A stretch of DNA of 62,000 bases from Phoronis australis (lineage: Eukaryota; Phoronida; Phoronidae): assembly GCA_002633005.1 (NCBI GenBank), contig NMRA01000099.1, positions 257,086 through 319,085 of the forward strand, written 5' to 3'. This document shows, in pieces, positions 1 to 10,167 of this stretch. The notes under the pieces were generated by a model that saw nothing but the letters and a program-made list of their open reading frames with translations, made no database searches and had not been told where the DNA came from. The position numbers were made by a program, and so were the translations under genes. Position 1 is the first letter of the stretch. Each line of letters begins with the position of its first letter.

Positions 1-2292
1 AGCGAAGCCAATTATCCTCGCTCGTGACTCGATGACTAGAGCAGCTTGGCGGCATCCCTTTGATCGTGAGCCGAGTGCGACTCAGCCAAGGTGGATAAAT
101 ACGGTCTACTTCAATTTTCCATACCCCACCGTTTACCTTAACCACTGGGGTTAGGACCAATCTTATTTAGTGGGAATGTTCATAGCATGGAGAAATCACT
201 TGGTAGAAATTCAAGTTTTTGTTATAAAACTAAAACAAACATCACATTTGTATACACACAAACTATGGAGCCCTCTTTGATAAGTTGCTTGTATTGAAGA
301 TCAGATGTATCCCTACCCAACCTAAAATTACCCATCTGGATACACTATATATTGAAAAACACTTTGTTTAAGAAATGTTAATAACTTCAATCTTTAAGGT
401 ATTAAGTAAAATTTTCTGATCAGGAATGTTTTTCATTCTTCCATGTTTGAATTAGAAAAAACGGTTTGTTTTAGATTTTTGCATCAGAAATACAAAAACA
501 CGCAGAAAGTGAGCGCATTTTCAATTACTTCATTCGTGGTTTTCTGCATAGTGCCAGCAACTCAGTAATTGCACTTAGTCTAACCATATGAATTTTTCAC
601 AATCCATTCGTTCATCAAATCAGTTTTTAACTATCAGATGACAATGGCATAGTAAAGCCTGGGTAGAGTTTAATAACTCTAGAACCTCACTAGGACCTCG
701 CTAGAAAAGCAAGACTTCGCTAGATTACACGAGATATTGCAGTGTATGTTCAATAAGAGCACGTTATTTTGGCCAGATTTTTCTCACCACGAGACAGCTA
801 TTGAACTCTGCCCAAATACCCCTCAACCTACATTACTATTGACATTTCTAGTTTCTGAAAATCTTCTCAGATACGTCACATAAATGTTGTCAGATAAACA
901 GAAATATCAGTTAGAACAACAATATCAGTGATTGGGCCTCTTGCTTGATAACATTTTCCTAGTAACGCCTCCACCATATTCTCTATTAAAATCTAATTTA
1001 ATGTAATTGCCGTTATGAAGTAATGATGTTCATGCTGACACTGTGTAACAGCAAACAAATTTTGTTTGCCTAATTGCCTTTTCAACGCTTTTCATTTTCA
1101 AGCTTGTGGGGGATTTCAGTTTAACTTTTCCCCTGAGATGTTAGAATGTTTCGTTCTGTGACCTTAATTAACGCTGTTTCTTATCTTGTTGTCCACTGCT
1201 TGACTAAGTGGCTAACTGCCAATTTAGAAAATTTTCAATTAAGTGTCCACTGCTTAGATTAGTGCCCGTCCATAATTTACTTCACAAAATTCATAGTCAA
1301 AACAGTAATGCGCGCTTCTAAATGCAGAAACTGCATTAATTTCCAGATTCAGTATAGAACAGTCGTCACTAGGGACATTGTATTATATTAACATCTTCTA
1401 CAATGTATTAAAAACTGACGTGGTGTTCAAGCTGACATTACTTTAACACAGTCTCTCATTCTATGCTAAACAATTTCACTTTTCTCCCAGTTTTCAGAGC
1501 CAAATCCCAGCCTGGTTCACATCCAAAGCTGAAGTAGCAGGTGCTTTACACGTGACATTTTGTGGCTGACCTATTTATTCCATGAATAGCACATATTCAG
1601 TGCCAAGCAAGCAAACGTCCCAGTCATGTGATGTTTCGTGACAGACCTTTTTCCATATATGTGCCGTGTATTCAGTACCAAGGGAGCAAACACGTATCAT
1701 TCTACAGTCAAAGTATTTCAAGTCTTTAATTCCCAGTATTTAACTATGTACATTAGACATAAGAAGATTTATTTCTTGTGAAAATTCCCTCGCATCAATA
1801 CATGATTTAGTAAGGGCATACAAAGCCTTACGGAAGTTTTTTGACACGATGTTTTTCAATAGTTCAAGTAAAAATTTGAACAGGGTCAACAAGAAGAGGG
1901 AGTTTGCACTTTTAGATTTATGTGACTTTTCATCTCCAGATCAATGAATTTGATGACAATCACAAGGCGGAAACACTCTCTACTTGAGTTGAGCTTCAAA
2001 TAAGCATCGGAAATTTGGTAATTGTAGTCACCAGAATAAGTATCGTATAGACCAGAAAATAAGTCCGAAATAAATAACCATAGAGATATGACTATTCGGA
2101 ACTCAAAAGTACCCATTAGAAGGCCCAAAAAGAATGTTTCGGAGTTGATGGGTTTCAGACCCAAGACCACGCTACAATGAATCCTTTTCTAAAATGTGCC
2201 CTGTAACTGTTCACAGCAACCAAATCAAATTGTACACATAGCTCAACAGCGGCTCCAGTAAAAAACTTAACTGGTTCATATAGAAGCCTTAC
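1..2292. other. no gene recognised
   Basis: AT-rich sequence that I read as INTS8 intron or unassigned DNA. A diverged duplication of about 70 bases lies at roughly 1563-1690 (two versions of a block ending in 'ttcagt-ccaag--agcaaac'). No exon with good splice sites and family similarity was found. Confidence 0.4.
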
Positions 2293-2395
2293 TTTGTTTC
2301 CAGCAGATTCAAATTCCACTTGTAGAATGCGGCAGTCTTCAAAGCCAGGAGCTTCAGTGCTCGTGATTTCTTGTTTCTGACTGGATTGATGGCTT
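2293..2395 (-). CDS. INTS8: INTS8 exon 3, copy A
   Basis: This 103-nt exon runs from a TTTTGTAG acceptor to a GTAAGG donor. It codes for a Lys-rich helix with LKLLALKTAAFYKWNL. The long open frames overlapping it on this strand are in the wrong frame and end in the intron. The same exon recurs at 3268-3370, so one copy is probably an assembly duplicate. Confidence 0.8.
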
Positions 2396-5300
2396 CTACA
2401 AAAATACAAGACCGAGAGAAAAATCAAGACAACACTAACTTCACATTTATGCCATCCACTTGGAAAGGGACTAATCACACGAGTACGCAACAAGAAACGT
2501 TTAGAGCTAAAAAATGATCATACTAACTAAAATGCATTTGGACACAGCAGACATTCACCAAAGTATCCGAGTCGTCAGATTATGGGGTTTTCTCCATTAC
2601 TGTATCCATCTTACCAAATCCTTTTAATTGTTTACTGGTCAATTTTCGAGTCGAGTTTCAAGAGCAGAGATCAGGGCCCGGTCTCCAATCTCCGTACTCA
2701 GACTCGTACTCATACTCGAGATTTCATACTCAAAATCGTGCTCACTGGAGTCGTACTCAAAAAAGCGTATCTAATGTCGTATTTCGAATAGACTCCAAAC
2801 GTACTCAAATCTGACACTCATACTCGAGTTGCTATGGAACTCTTTATGATGTGAAATGCAAAATCACGCAAAGCCGCGCTGATTCATCGCTNGACAATCA
2901 CAGGGCGGAAACACTCTCTACTTGAGTTGAGCTTCAAATAAGCATCGGAAATTTGGTTATTGTAGTCACCAGAATAAGTAACGTATAGACCAGAAAATAA
3001 GTCTGAAATAAATAACCATAGAGATACGACTATTCGGAACTCAAAAGTACCCATTAGAAGGCCCAAAAAGAATGTTTCGGGGCTGATGGGTTTCAGACCC
3101 AAGACCACGCTACAATGAATCCTTTTCTAAAATGTGCCCTGTAACTGTTCACATCAACCAAATCAAATTGTACACAATGAAGTTGACTCGGGTTTGACTA
3201 AATTCACCCCACATAGCTCAACAGTGGCTCCAGTAAAAAACTTAACTGGTTCATATAGAAGGCTTACTTTGTTTCCAGCAGATTCAAATTCCACTTGTAG
3301 AATGCGGCAGTCTTCAAAGCCAGGAGCTTCAGTGCTCGTGATTTCTTGTTTCTGACTGGATTGATGGCTTCTACAAAAATACAACACCGAGAGAAAAATC
3401 AAGACAACGCTAACTTCACATTTATGCCGTCCACTTGGAAAGGGACTAATCACATGAGTACGCAACAAGAAACGTTTAAAGCTAAAAAATGATCATACTA
3501 ACTAAAATGCATTTGGACACAGCAGACATTCACCAAAGTATCCGAGTCACCAGATTATGGGGTTTTCTCCATTACTGTATCCATCTTACCAAATCCTTTT
3601 AACTGAATTACTGGTCAATTTTCGAGTCGAGTTTAAAGAGCAGAGATCAGGCCATGGTCTCAGCGACCGGTTTCAGTGAGGAATGGTAATGTTTACAGAG
3701 GATCACGAACCAACCTTGACCTGAGCCTTGAGAACAACAGCTCACAAGACAATGAATGGAAACTATGACTTACTGTTGTGTACATTGCCATTTAACTTGT
3801 AGGCCACTGAAATGTTCTTTGTACTGCCACTAGCTAGTTAATAGATAAAATTATGCACCTCCAAACTTGAACTAGTTGAAGGCAAAAGCAATTAGTGCAG
3901 ACCCCCATTTTACATAATAGTAGTCATATGAGGCTCAGCAGATACATAGTCCCGAATGAAATGAGCTGGATTGTACATTTTTACAATGTCGAGACCAATA
4001 CTCTAGCATATCTAAGATAATGTACGGAGGGACAATCATAATTTTGGAGAAAAAAATGTCTATATAAGCCCTAAAATGTTATCTAGACAGCATTTTGGGG
4101 AGTGTTTTTTTGGTTCCATCAGTAGGCACAGGTCCCTTAGGATCCCCCAAAGTTTAGGACCCCATTAACTCCAACTAGAATTAGAACCTCACGTCACCGT
4201 AGTAGCAGTCACACACCATAATCATCAACACAACATAACAGACTTCTGCTACCCTAAAACTACCGTATCGGTTGTGAGGTAAGGAATGTCATGCAAGGTA
4301 ATCAAAAGTAATTACCTTGGCCAACAGTACCCACTTCGTTGTCCTCTGCAGTGTTGCCATCCTCAGCATGCTGAAGAAATTGAATGATCAGCTGTGTACC
4401 AGACGGTTCTGTAAAAGGAATCCATATATTGTTATTGCTATTATAATTATTATTATTATAATAATAATAATTTCCAAAATAGCCAAGTTTTTTAAAAATA
4501 ACATGAAATGATCTTGTGTAACAACAACCACCAACCAAGCTGATAGCAAAATGAATTTCGTTGATATATTTTTGTTGAGAATTTTGACAAAATAATACTA
4601 GCCCACAATATCATGAACTAGGTGAAGAATCACTCAATACATTTTTTTATACCACAACATTAGCGTGGAATGGCAGATACAACCGTGTAATAACCCATAA
4701 AGTTATCTCACTAGTGAGAAAACATTTTGGCGGGAAACGGAGGCCGGATTCGAACCCGGGCCTCAAGAGTTTTGAGTCGCTGACTTTACCACCATGCAGT
4801 GGCTGACGTCGTCGAACGTGAAAATAGAATACTTAAATGAGCACGCGCAACAATCGCATGTTCAGCAAAGGGCATTGCACCGACATTTATACGCTATGAA
4901 AAATAAGACGCATAATTTCCATAAAAACGATATTTTAATTCAGTGAAATTTTTCTCTAGTTTTCTCTCACTCGTAAACCACCAATCTCCAATTTGAATGC
5001 GGGTATCGTGTCGTGTTGACTTGAGTATTATAGTCAGTTACTAGTGGTAACATATTTTAGCAGACGATATTTTCCTGGTCGAAGCTTAGCGTGATAAAAT
5101 GTGTAGTAAGCTATAATAGTTGCTAAACTTTAATTTATTGATTCACTTTATTTCTATTTTGTTTTATTTTTCAATTGGTTTTGAGTAAAAGCCATTATTT
5201 GACAAAAATAGCTTGGCTTTTCTTAAAGGGTCACGACCTCCGACCCCGGGCCCAGGCCTCTGACATAGAAAGTAGTTACAAAGCCAAAGCAAGTCGAGAA

Positions 5301-6023
5301 AGGTAGATCGATTCATTGCAATGTTTCTCGTTCAGTATGTGGTATAAATAGATTATTACATGTTCTCAGTCGTTATCCCCCTTACCTAGAGCCCTTGTGG
5401 ATTTTGTAGAATTATCACGCTCGGGGCCGACGCCCCTCGGGCGATAATTCTCCAAAATCCACTCGGGTTCTAGATAGCGGAGATAACGACTTCGCCATGT
5501 AATAATCTATATATATTAACCACTGACCTCTTGCAGTAATAACTTAAATGACAATAGAACAGAAACAACATAAATAAACTAAATGCAGTTTATTTCCATA
5601 TAATTTTTTGAGTCACAGGTGGGTTAGGAAATCAACAATCCACCTATTTTGTCAACAGAATATAGTGAAATTGACTTTAGTTTACAAAAATATAATTATA
5701 CAACACCGCAACACAATTTCCAAACGACAAATATTCGCCAAAGCCCTAAAAATGTATACAGTGTTTTTGGGGGGTTTCTGTCCGTAGGGGCTTTGGACAC
5801 CTCAAATCTGCCCGTCAGAATTGAACCAGGTACTGTGACTTCACAAGATGTAAATGCAATGTTAAAAACCAATGGACCCCAGAGCACTCTCTTGGTGTGT
5901 CGTTAGCTCACCTGGATTGCTTTTTGTGAGGTGTCTTACAAGCAGGTCTCCATCCAGTAAGAACTCGTACCAGGTCACTGCATTGCTAGGCAACAGCGGA
6001 GGGGTGTCAACACGACTCGTCAT
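2293..6023 (-). CDS. INTS8: Integrator complex subunit 8, N-terminal exons (partial gene)
   Basis: INTS8 is a helical-repeat subunit of the nuclear Integrator complex, which cleaves nascent snRNA and other Pol II transcripts and helps bring PP2A to the polymerase. Three minus-strand exons join in phase: exon 1 6023-5912 (ATG at 6023, donor GTGAGC), exon 2 4408-4316, exon 3 2395-2293 (a second copy lies at 3370-3268). Exon 1 contains TWYEFLLDGDLLVRHL, exon 2 TQLIIQFLQHAE and exon 3 RALKLLALKTAAFYKWNL. These follow the order and spacing of the start of the INTS8 family (a W-[FY]-EFLL motif, then QLI-QFL, then LKLLALK-AA--KW). Intron phases are 1, 1 and 2. About 102 residues are visible of a family length near 1000. 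I found no later exon between 1 and 2292, so the rest is probably off the left edge. Confidence 0.85.
3268..3370 (-). CDS. INTS8: INTS8 exon 3, copy B (probable haplotype duplicate)
   Basis: The coding sequence and splice sites are the same as in copy A, on the other side of the single N at 2892. Differences between the repeated blocks are scattered substitutions and one indel of about 35 bases in the downstream intron. That fits two alleles placed in tandem better than a real exon duplication. Confidence 0.75.
4316..4408 (-). CDS. INTS8: INTS8 exon 2
   Basis: This 93-nt exon has a TTTTACAG acceptor and a GTAATT donor, with phase 1 on both sides. It encodes a Pro-Ser-Gly-Thr lead, then QLIIQFLQHAE, then an acidic, low-conservation tail. 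An (AAT/ATT)n tract lies just upstream of its acceptor. Confidence 0.85.
4440..4471. repeat. AT-only trinucleotide microsatellite
   Basis: An imperfect run of att/taa triplets close to the INTS8 exon 2 acceptor. Translation of this run gives the Tyr/Asn and Ile homopolymers in overlapping open frames, which are not genes. Confidence 0.9.
4738..4808 (-). repeat. tRNA-derived SINE head or tRNA-like fragment
   Basis: Read on the minus strand, it contains a B-box-like GGGTTCGAATCC and, about 40 bases upstream, a TGGTGGTAAAG stretch resembling an A box. The acceptor stem does not close cleanly, so I call it a SINE head rather than a working tRNA gene. Confidence 0.5.
5349..5509. repeat. palindromic MITE-like hairpin
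   Basis: The ends are inverted: tagattattacatg on the left and catgtaataatcta on the right. Inner blocks are also inverted, including gataattct/agaattatc and the gtggatttt/aaaatccac pair. The whole stretch can fold into one imperfect hairpin. Confidence 0.8.
5912..6023 (-). CDS. INTS8: INTS8 exon 1 with start codon
   Basis: The exon opens with ATG on the minus strand at 6023 and codes 37 residues plus one base. It ends CCAG at a strong GTGAGC donor. The Trp-Tyr-Glu-Phe-Leu-Leu stretch is the best family marker. An in-frame TAG about 9 bases upstream of the ATG supports this start. Confidence 0.85.
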
Positions 6024-7416
6024 CTATCTACTGTAAGAAAGTTATAAGAAACTGTAGAAAAACACAGGCTACTTTTTGTGTAATAGTTACTGTAAAACTG
6101 CAAATAGAAGCTTGGATATTTACTCATTTTAGACATGCTCTAGACCAGGTCTGTTAGAGTCCAAGAGTTCATTCATTTGGCCTAGGCCAAGCTAGTAATG
6201 TAATTGCCTGTGTCAATCGACCTTTCCAGGGTCACAAATGTATTGCATTTTTCCATCACTCCCCCCCCCTCAAAGTTCCCATCCAATGACTAAACCATCA
6301 AGGACCTTAGGTTAGAATCACACTTAGACATTACTTTGTCTCGGCAACTTGAGGCATTGCCAATCAGGGGTATCAGCCAGTGAGCCAGTGGTACAATTGG
6401 TGTAGACCAGGGGTGGGGATTTTGTCCTCAACCAAAAATTTCCCTCGAAGGCACATGCACCTTTCCTTTCACGTTACAGAGGGCCATAACCACTGATCAA
6501 CCATGCATTGTTTGACCAGTGACGCTGAGATCCGAGGGGTGAAAACTAACTTGAAAAATAATCTGAAATTTCCAGTTTCCAAACAGTGCTACAATATTCA
6601 TGTACTAATGGAATAGGTTCATTAGCAACCTGCTGTTTTCACCATTTCCTCGGTATTACACGGCAAATCTGTATTTTATTTTCAGTTATCCATAAAGCTA
6701 CCCAGCTCTCTACCAAAATTACGCACATGCGCTACTTAAGCCCAAGTCGAAACCGTGAACTCCCAGAACTGTTTTAAAATGTTCTTTGAAACCGAAATTC
6801 ATAGATCACCCGAAGTAGAGATATATTGATGGAACCTCTCGCCCACTAGCACAAGGCAACCGAGATTTGGGCTGGGCGACTTAAAACAAGTCGAATGGAT
6901 GCCCAATTTGTGACCTCAGGTTTTGCACATATCTAGACAGGTAATCCAAACTTTATCATGATATTGCTAGATCGGACTTCAATAGGGCTGCCCTGGATTA
7001 CACGGCGATAGAACTCTCCTTTGTCTCGGAGATAACAACGCGTGACCTAGTTTTGGAAATCAGGCACATTTTCGTGTCTGTCATTGGTGTGGGGAAGGCG
7101 AAGAATTTCAGATCACGCATCTACAGGTATTTGTCCATTTTATCAAACATTTTCACGTCAGGAGTTGCAGCCCACAGCACAGAAGTAATACTTCTTTGGT
7201 ATTGGAAGGACGAATAGAGTAATGCAATTGAGAAAAATGTGTAAAATGCAGACAACAACAAATAACATGTGAATATCTACTGGCATGAAAACGAGGCAGA
7301 AAATGTGCCTGCCGGATGTTTACGGCATTGTGGGTAGACACATCGAGATTCGAGAGTTACTGGCTAATCCGGGACGACCCTATTACTATCCACTTGTTTA
7401 GCATTTAAGCAGAAAA
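6024..7416. promoter_or_regulatory. probable 5' region between divergent INTS8 and zinc/F-box/E2 genes
   Basis: The region directly upstream of the INTS8 start codon faces the plus-strand gene whose first exon I recognise starts at 10027. I see no clear TATA box. An open plus-strand frame without ATG runs from about 6950 to 7220 and is not recognisable as a family. The true first exon of the plus gene may lie between here and 10026. Confidence 0.3.
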
Positions 7417-7429
7417 ATGGGAAGGATTC

Positions 7430-7590
7430 AGTTTTGTGCCGTCAAGTGTGTGTTTAGTGATTACCAGTCCTCGTATACAGCTTTGCTATCAAGGGCAAAG
7501 TCTGTTCCATTACTGGCTCATCAAATGAGTCTAGCTTTAGAAGTTTTTAAACACGTCCACCATGTCGGCCCAGGTCCTCTAGATTGCGTC
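7430..7590 (+). mobile_element. non-LTR retrotransposon reverse-transcriptase C-terminal remnant
   Basis: The frame encodes VFSDYQSSYTALLSRAKSVP followed by Ser-Leu-Ala-Leu-Glu-Val-Phe-Lys. This matches the segment typical of the end of LINE open reading frames in invertebrates (FV--DY-SSY--LL-RA--, then -ALEVFK). Similarity fades after Pro-Gly-Pro-Leu-Asp. No catalytic FADD region is nearby, so this is a 5'-truncated dead copy. Confidence 0.6.
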
Positions 7591-8035
7591 AATCACCCGA
7601 TAACTAACGGGGACAAAATGTGTTATCAGTCTCGAGATTTCGTTCATCTACTTATGGCCTAAACTCCATACGTAATTGAACTGTCTCTCTATGGAACAAA
7701 TGGCCTGAATCAATCAGGTGTTGCAATGACCTGACAAAATTTAATCCATTATATCGACTGTTCCAAGAGCAGCCTGTGAGTGCCAGAACTGTATCCTATG
7801 TTGTGTCATGTCTTTTGCTTCATGTTGACAATCATTAGGGTTCTGACTATGCTCGTTTCCATAGTTATTTATGTATTTTTTATTTGTAACTAGAACCTGT
7901 GCTAATGCTTTCTTTTTCGTATCTATCAACACCGATATAAACTAATGCTTACTCCAAAGGCAGGATTTAATATAAGTGATTCAATGAAATATGACCAACT
8001 TTTGTTTAGAAATTCAACGCAAAATACACTGCTCG

Positions 8036-8160
8036 TGCCAGGAGATATGACGTCATATCCCCTGGCGTGAGCAATATAAAAATAGTCAGTAGCCGATTTG
8101 GGAAACTGAATGAAGGACTGTTGGAAAAAAGTATTGGATTACGATCCAGATTTGTTCATG
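8036..8160. repeat. fragment of the 28-kb foldback family
   Basis: It carries the palindromic core gatatgacgtcatatc, followed by the same downstream sequence (gatttggg-aa/gctga, then aaggactgtt-gaaaaaa) as the foldback element at 28148-28673. Confidence 0.7.
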
Positions 8161-8397
8161 TCGTGAACACATCCACTAAAACAAGAAACTGTAGGAACAC
8201 CGCATTTATCCACCTTCACTCTTATCAGGCTTCTATTGTGAGTCAGTATGCGTGAATAATTGGTTGATAAGCCACCTCTGGAACTACTTTGGGCTGAATG
8301 GATGACCAGGCCATAAAATGATAATTAGCCAAGACCAGTTACTATAATGCAACAAAGAACAAGTAATAATGTCTTGCATCACCTAGCCTTGGTGGAA

Positions 8398-8912
8398 AGC
8401 TGTATACTGTATTGGCTCAAACAAACGCTTAAAAAAATTCATTTCACGGGGAGGGGACGCTTATTGTAGTGAGCCTACGGCAGTTGAAACCCGGTTTCCC
8501 AAACGGGTAAAATCGGAAGCTAGGATTCATCAAATTTACGCTCTGTGACGTATTTGTAGCCTATGACAGCCTTTCTACAAAATTGTGGTGCATTGCTATC
8601 AACTTCCGTTGTTAAATTACGATAATTTTTCAAAAAATTGTGCTCATCACAGGGCGAAAACTTGCCGACTGATGCGTCGCTGAATCGCGATCGTCNTGTG
8701 GGGAGACTCGTAGGCCCTGGGACTGGGTTACTGTCATACCCGGCAATTGTACTCCCTTCCTGAAACTGTACGCACACAAGTGCAATGTTTTTTACTGCGA
8801 AATAAGAATTGTTCTCCTTTTCAAAATTACAACTTAAGTTTCCTTTGGGAATTGTTCTAGCCAGCCAGCTAGCTGCATGATGACAATCGTTAAATGCAGT
8901 TAGGTACCACAA
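8398..8912 (-). mobile_element. partial, reversed copy of the 13.2-kb TA-flanked DNA element
   Basis: Read on the minus strand, it matches the right part of the element at 13230-14287, including the sub-terminal gcgcttattgtag sequence. The encoded peptides share SVGK/SFRP-like and VIGY-Y---RKF-ES stretches. An N at 8696 interrupts it. The open frame here is therefore element-derived and not a host gene. Confidence 0.7.
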
Positions 8913-10026
8913 ACCCTTGTAGTTTAGTCACCACCTCGTCGTGAATCTTAACATGTATAGCCGCTGGGGGTGCATGTAAAATCTGGAAGTCAACCGACAT
9001 TCACCTTGCCCATTACAACTGTTTAAGTGAACAACAATCTAATAAATGTCATTTTCTAATTTCTTATGTAATTCTCCACCTTTCTATCAATGAAAAGTAT
9101 GTCGTCATTTTGAATACATATGGCGTATGAAGCGCTTATAGGTGCTCCACAGTCTCTAGTACAAGTAGAGACAGTGGTCACTGTCTAGCATGACAGGGGA
9201 CATCACTCAGTATTTTGCCTGAATCAGAGGCACCCCATGTGCTTCACTCCCGAATATTTTTACAAAATGTATTTGTTAAGGAAACAGTTTGGTGGTACTT
9301 GACAGATTTTTATGGATATTCTCCAGTTTTTCTAACCAACTTGTCTTCTAAGTGTTATTAGGAGTTGAGTATTTTGGATCATACTAGTAATGATTTGTCA
9401 ACTTTTTATACAGTAATTTTTATTTATGAAGAACCATAATCCATCTGCTTTACGGCGGCTAAAATGATGCATTTGCCTGACTGAATCACGTTGCGACAAG
9501 GATGATATATTGCTTGTCGGAATTATGATTCGACCAGGCTGAGGCGCTACCTGTCTGATTCATGATATTGAGAACTGGTGCTTATGCCATCCGTATTTTA
9601 GGGCTGTTCTCTTGATCGATATATCCGTATGCTCCAGTACTTGTGTATCAGAGTACAGTCCCTGAAAATGATTTGTTCTCCTTTCAGTTAAGGCAATGGT
9701 TATGTAATGTGATCATGCATTTGTATCTTCCTGTTTTCAAATCTGAAAAAATACACCAAAAGCGGTAAAACTTGTTAAAGCTCCATTTCCCCCTACTTAG
9801 TTGGCTAAAAACAAACATTTAATTAGAGCTTTCACTCTCATAAAATCAGTCTAGTAACATTCTTTACCCTAATAACATTTCATTTTCATTTACCAACTTA
9901 CAGTAAAGGACCGAATTCGATTTTTGTTTTTAGCCTACTATACACGGCAACATGCAGCATTAACAGTCACACCCTATACTCAGCGTGGTAGATCTCAAAG
10001 TTGACTGCTAGTTTTCTCCATTTCAG

Positions 10027-10167
10027 CATTCAAAATGTTGGCTTTGTGCTGGCTTCTACGGCTCCAACCATGGTCAGCCAGTGTGTACGACGTGTCATCT
10101 CTATCTGTATCTTGTCAACATTGATGCTGAGGATGAAGAGGACGAAAACCAAGGCTCCTTTGATGAA
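10027..10167 (+). CDS. exon with C-x2-C-x12-C-x2-C zinc-binding motif
   Basis: The acceptor is ctccatttcag. The frame reads KCWLCAGFYG, then VCTTCH, then an acidic run (DAEDEEDEN). The four Cys in two CxxC pairs look like a structural zinc knuckle, or half of a treble clef. The donor I chose (GATGAA, then GTTTGT) is weak but puts the next exon in phase. The frame meets a stop soon after it. Confidence 0.7.

Larger units (their letters stand above)
1955..3651. repeat. tandem duplicate block around a single N (1955-2673 and 2893-3651)
   Basis: The sequence from 1955 to about 2673 is repeated from 2893 (the base after the N) to about 3651, with a few substitutions and one insertion in the second copy (about 3176-3211). 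Each copy holds the same INTS8 exon. Copy A then continues into a repeat end (gggcccggtctc, 2674) that copy B lacks. Confidence 0.85.

Noticed and set aside
1886-2493. Long minus-strand open frames (94 and 112 codons) and their repeats at 2884-3468, which first looked like a duplicated membrane protein gene.
   Set aside because: They are in the wrong frame. A 103-nt exon in another frame matches INTS8 in phase with its neighbours, and the repetition comes from the block duplicate around the N.
4302-4538. 78-codon minus frame with Tyr/Asn runs.
   Set aside because: The runs are a microsatellite in the intron. Only 4316-4408 is coding, as INTS8 exon 2.
5649-5906. 85-codon plus-strand frame.
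   Set aside because: It abuts INTS8 exon 1 on the opposite strand, has no splice or family support, and reads open on both strands, suggesting a repeat or chance.
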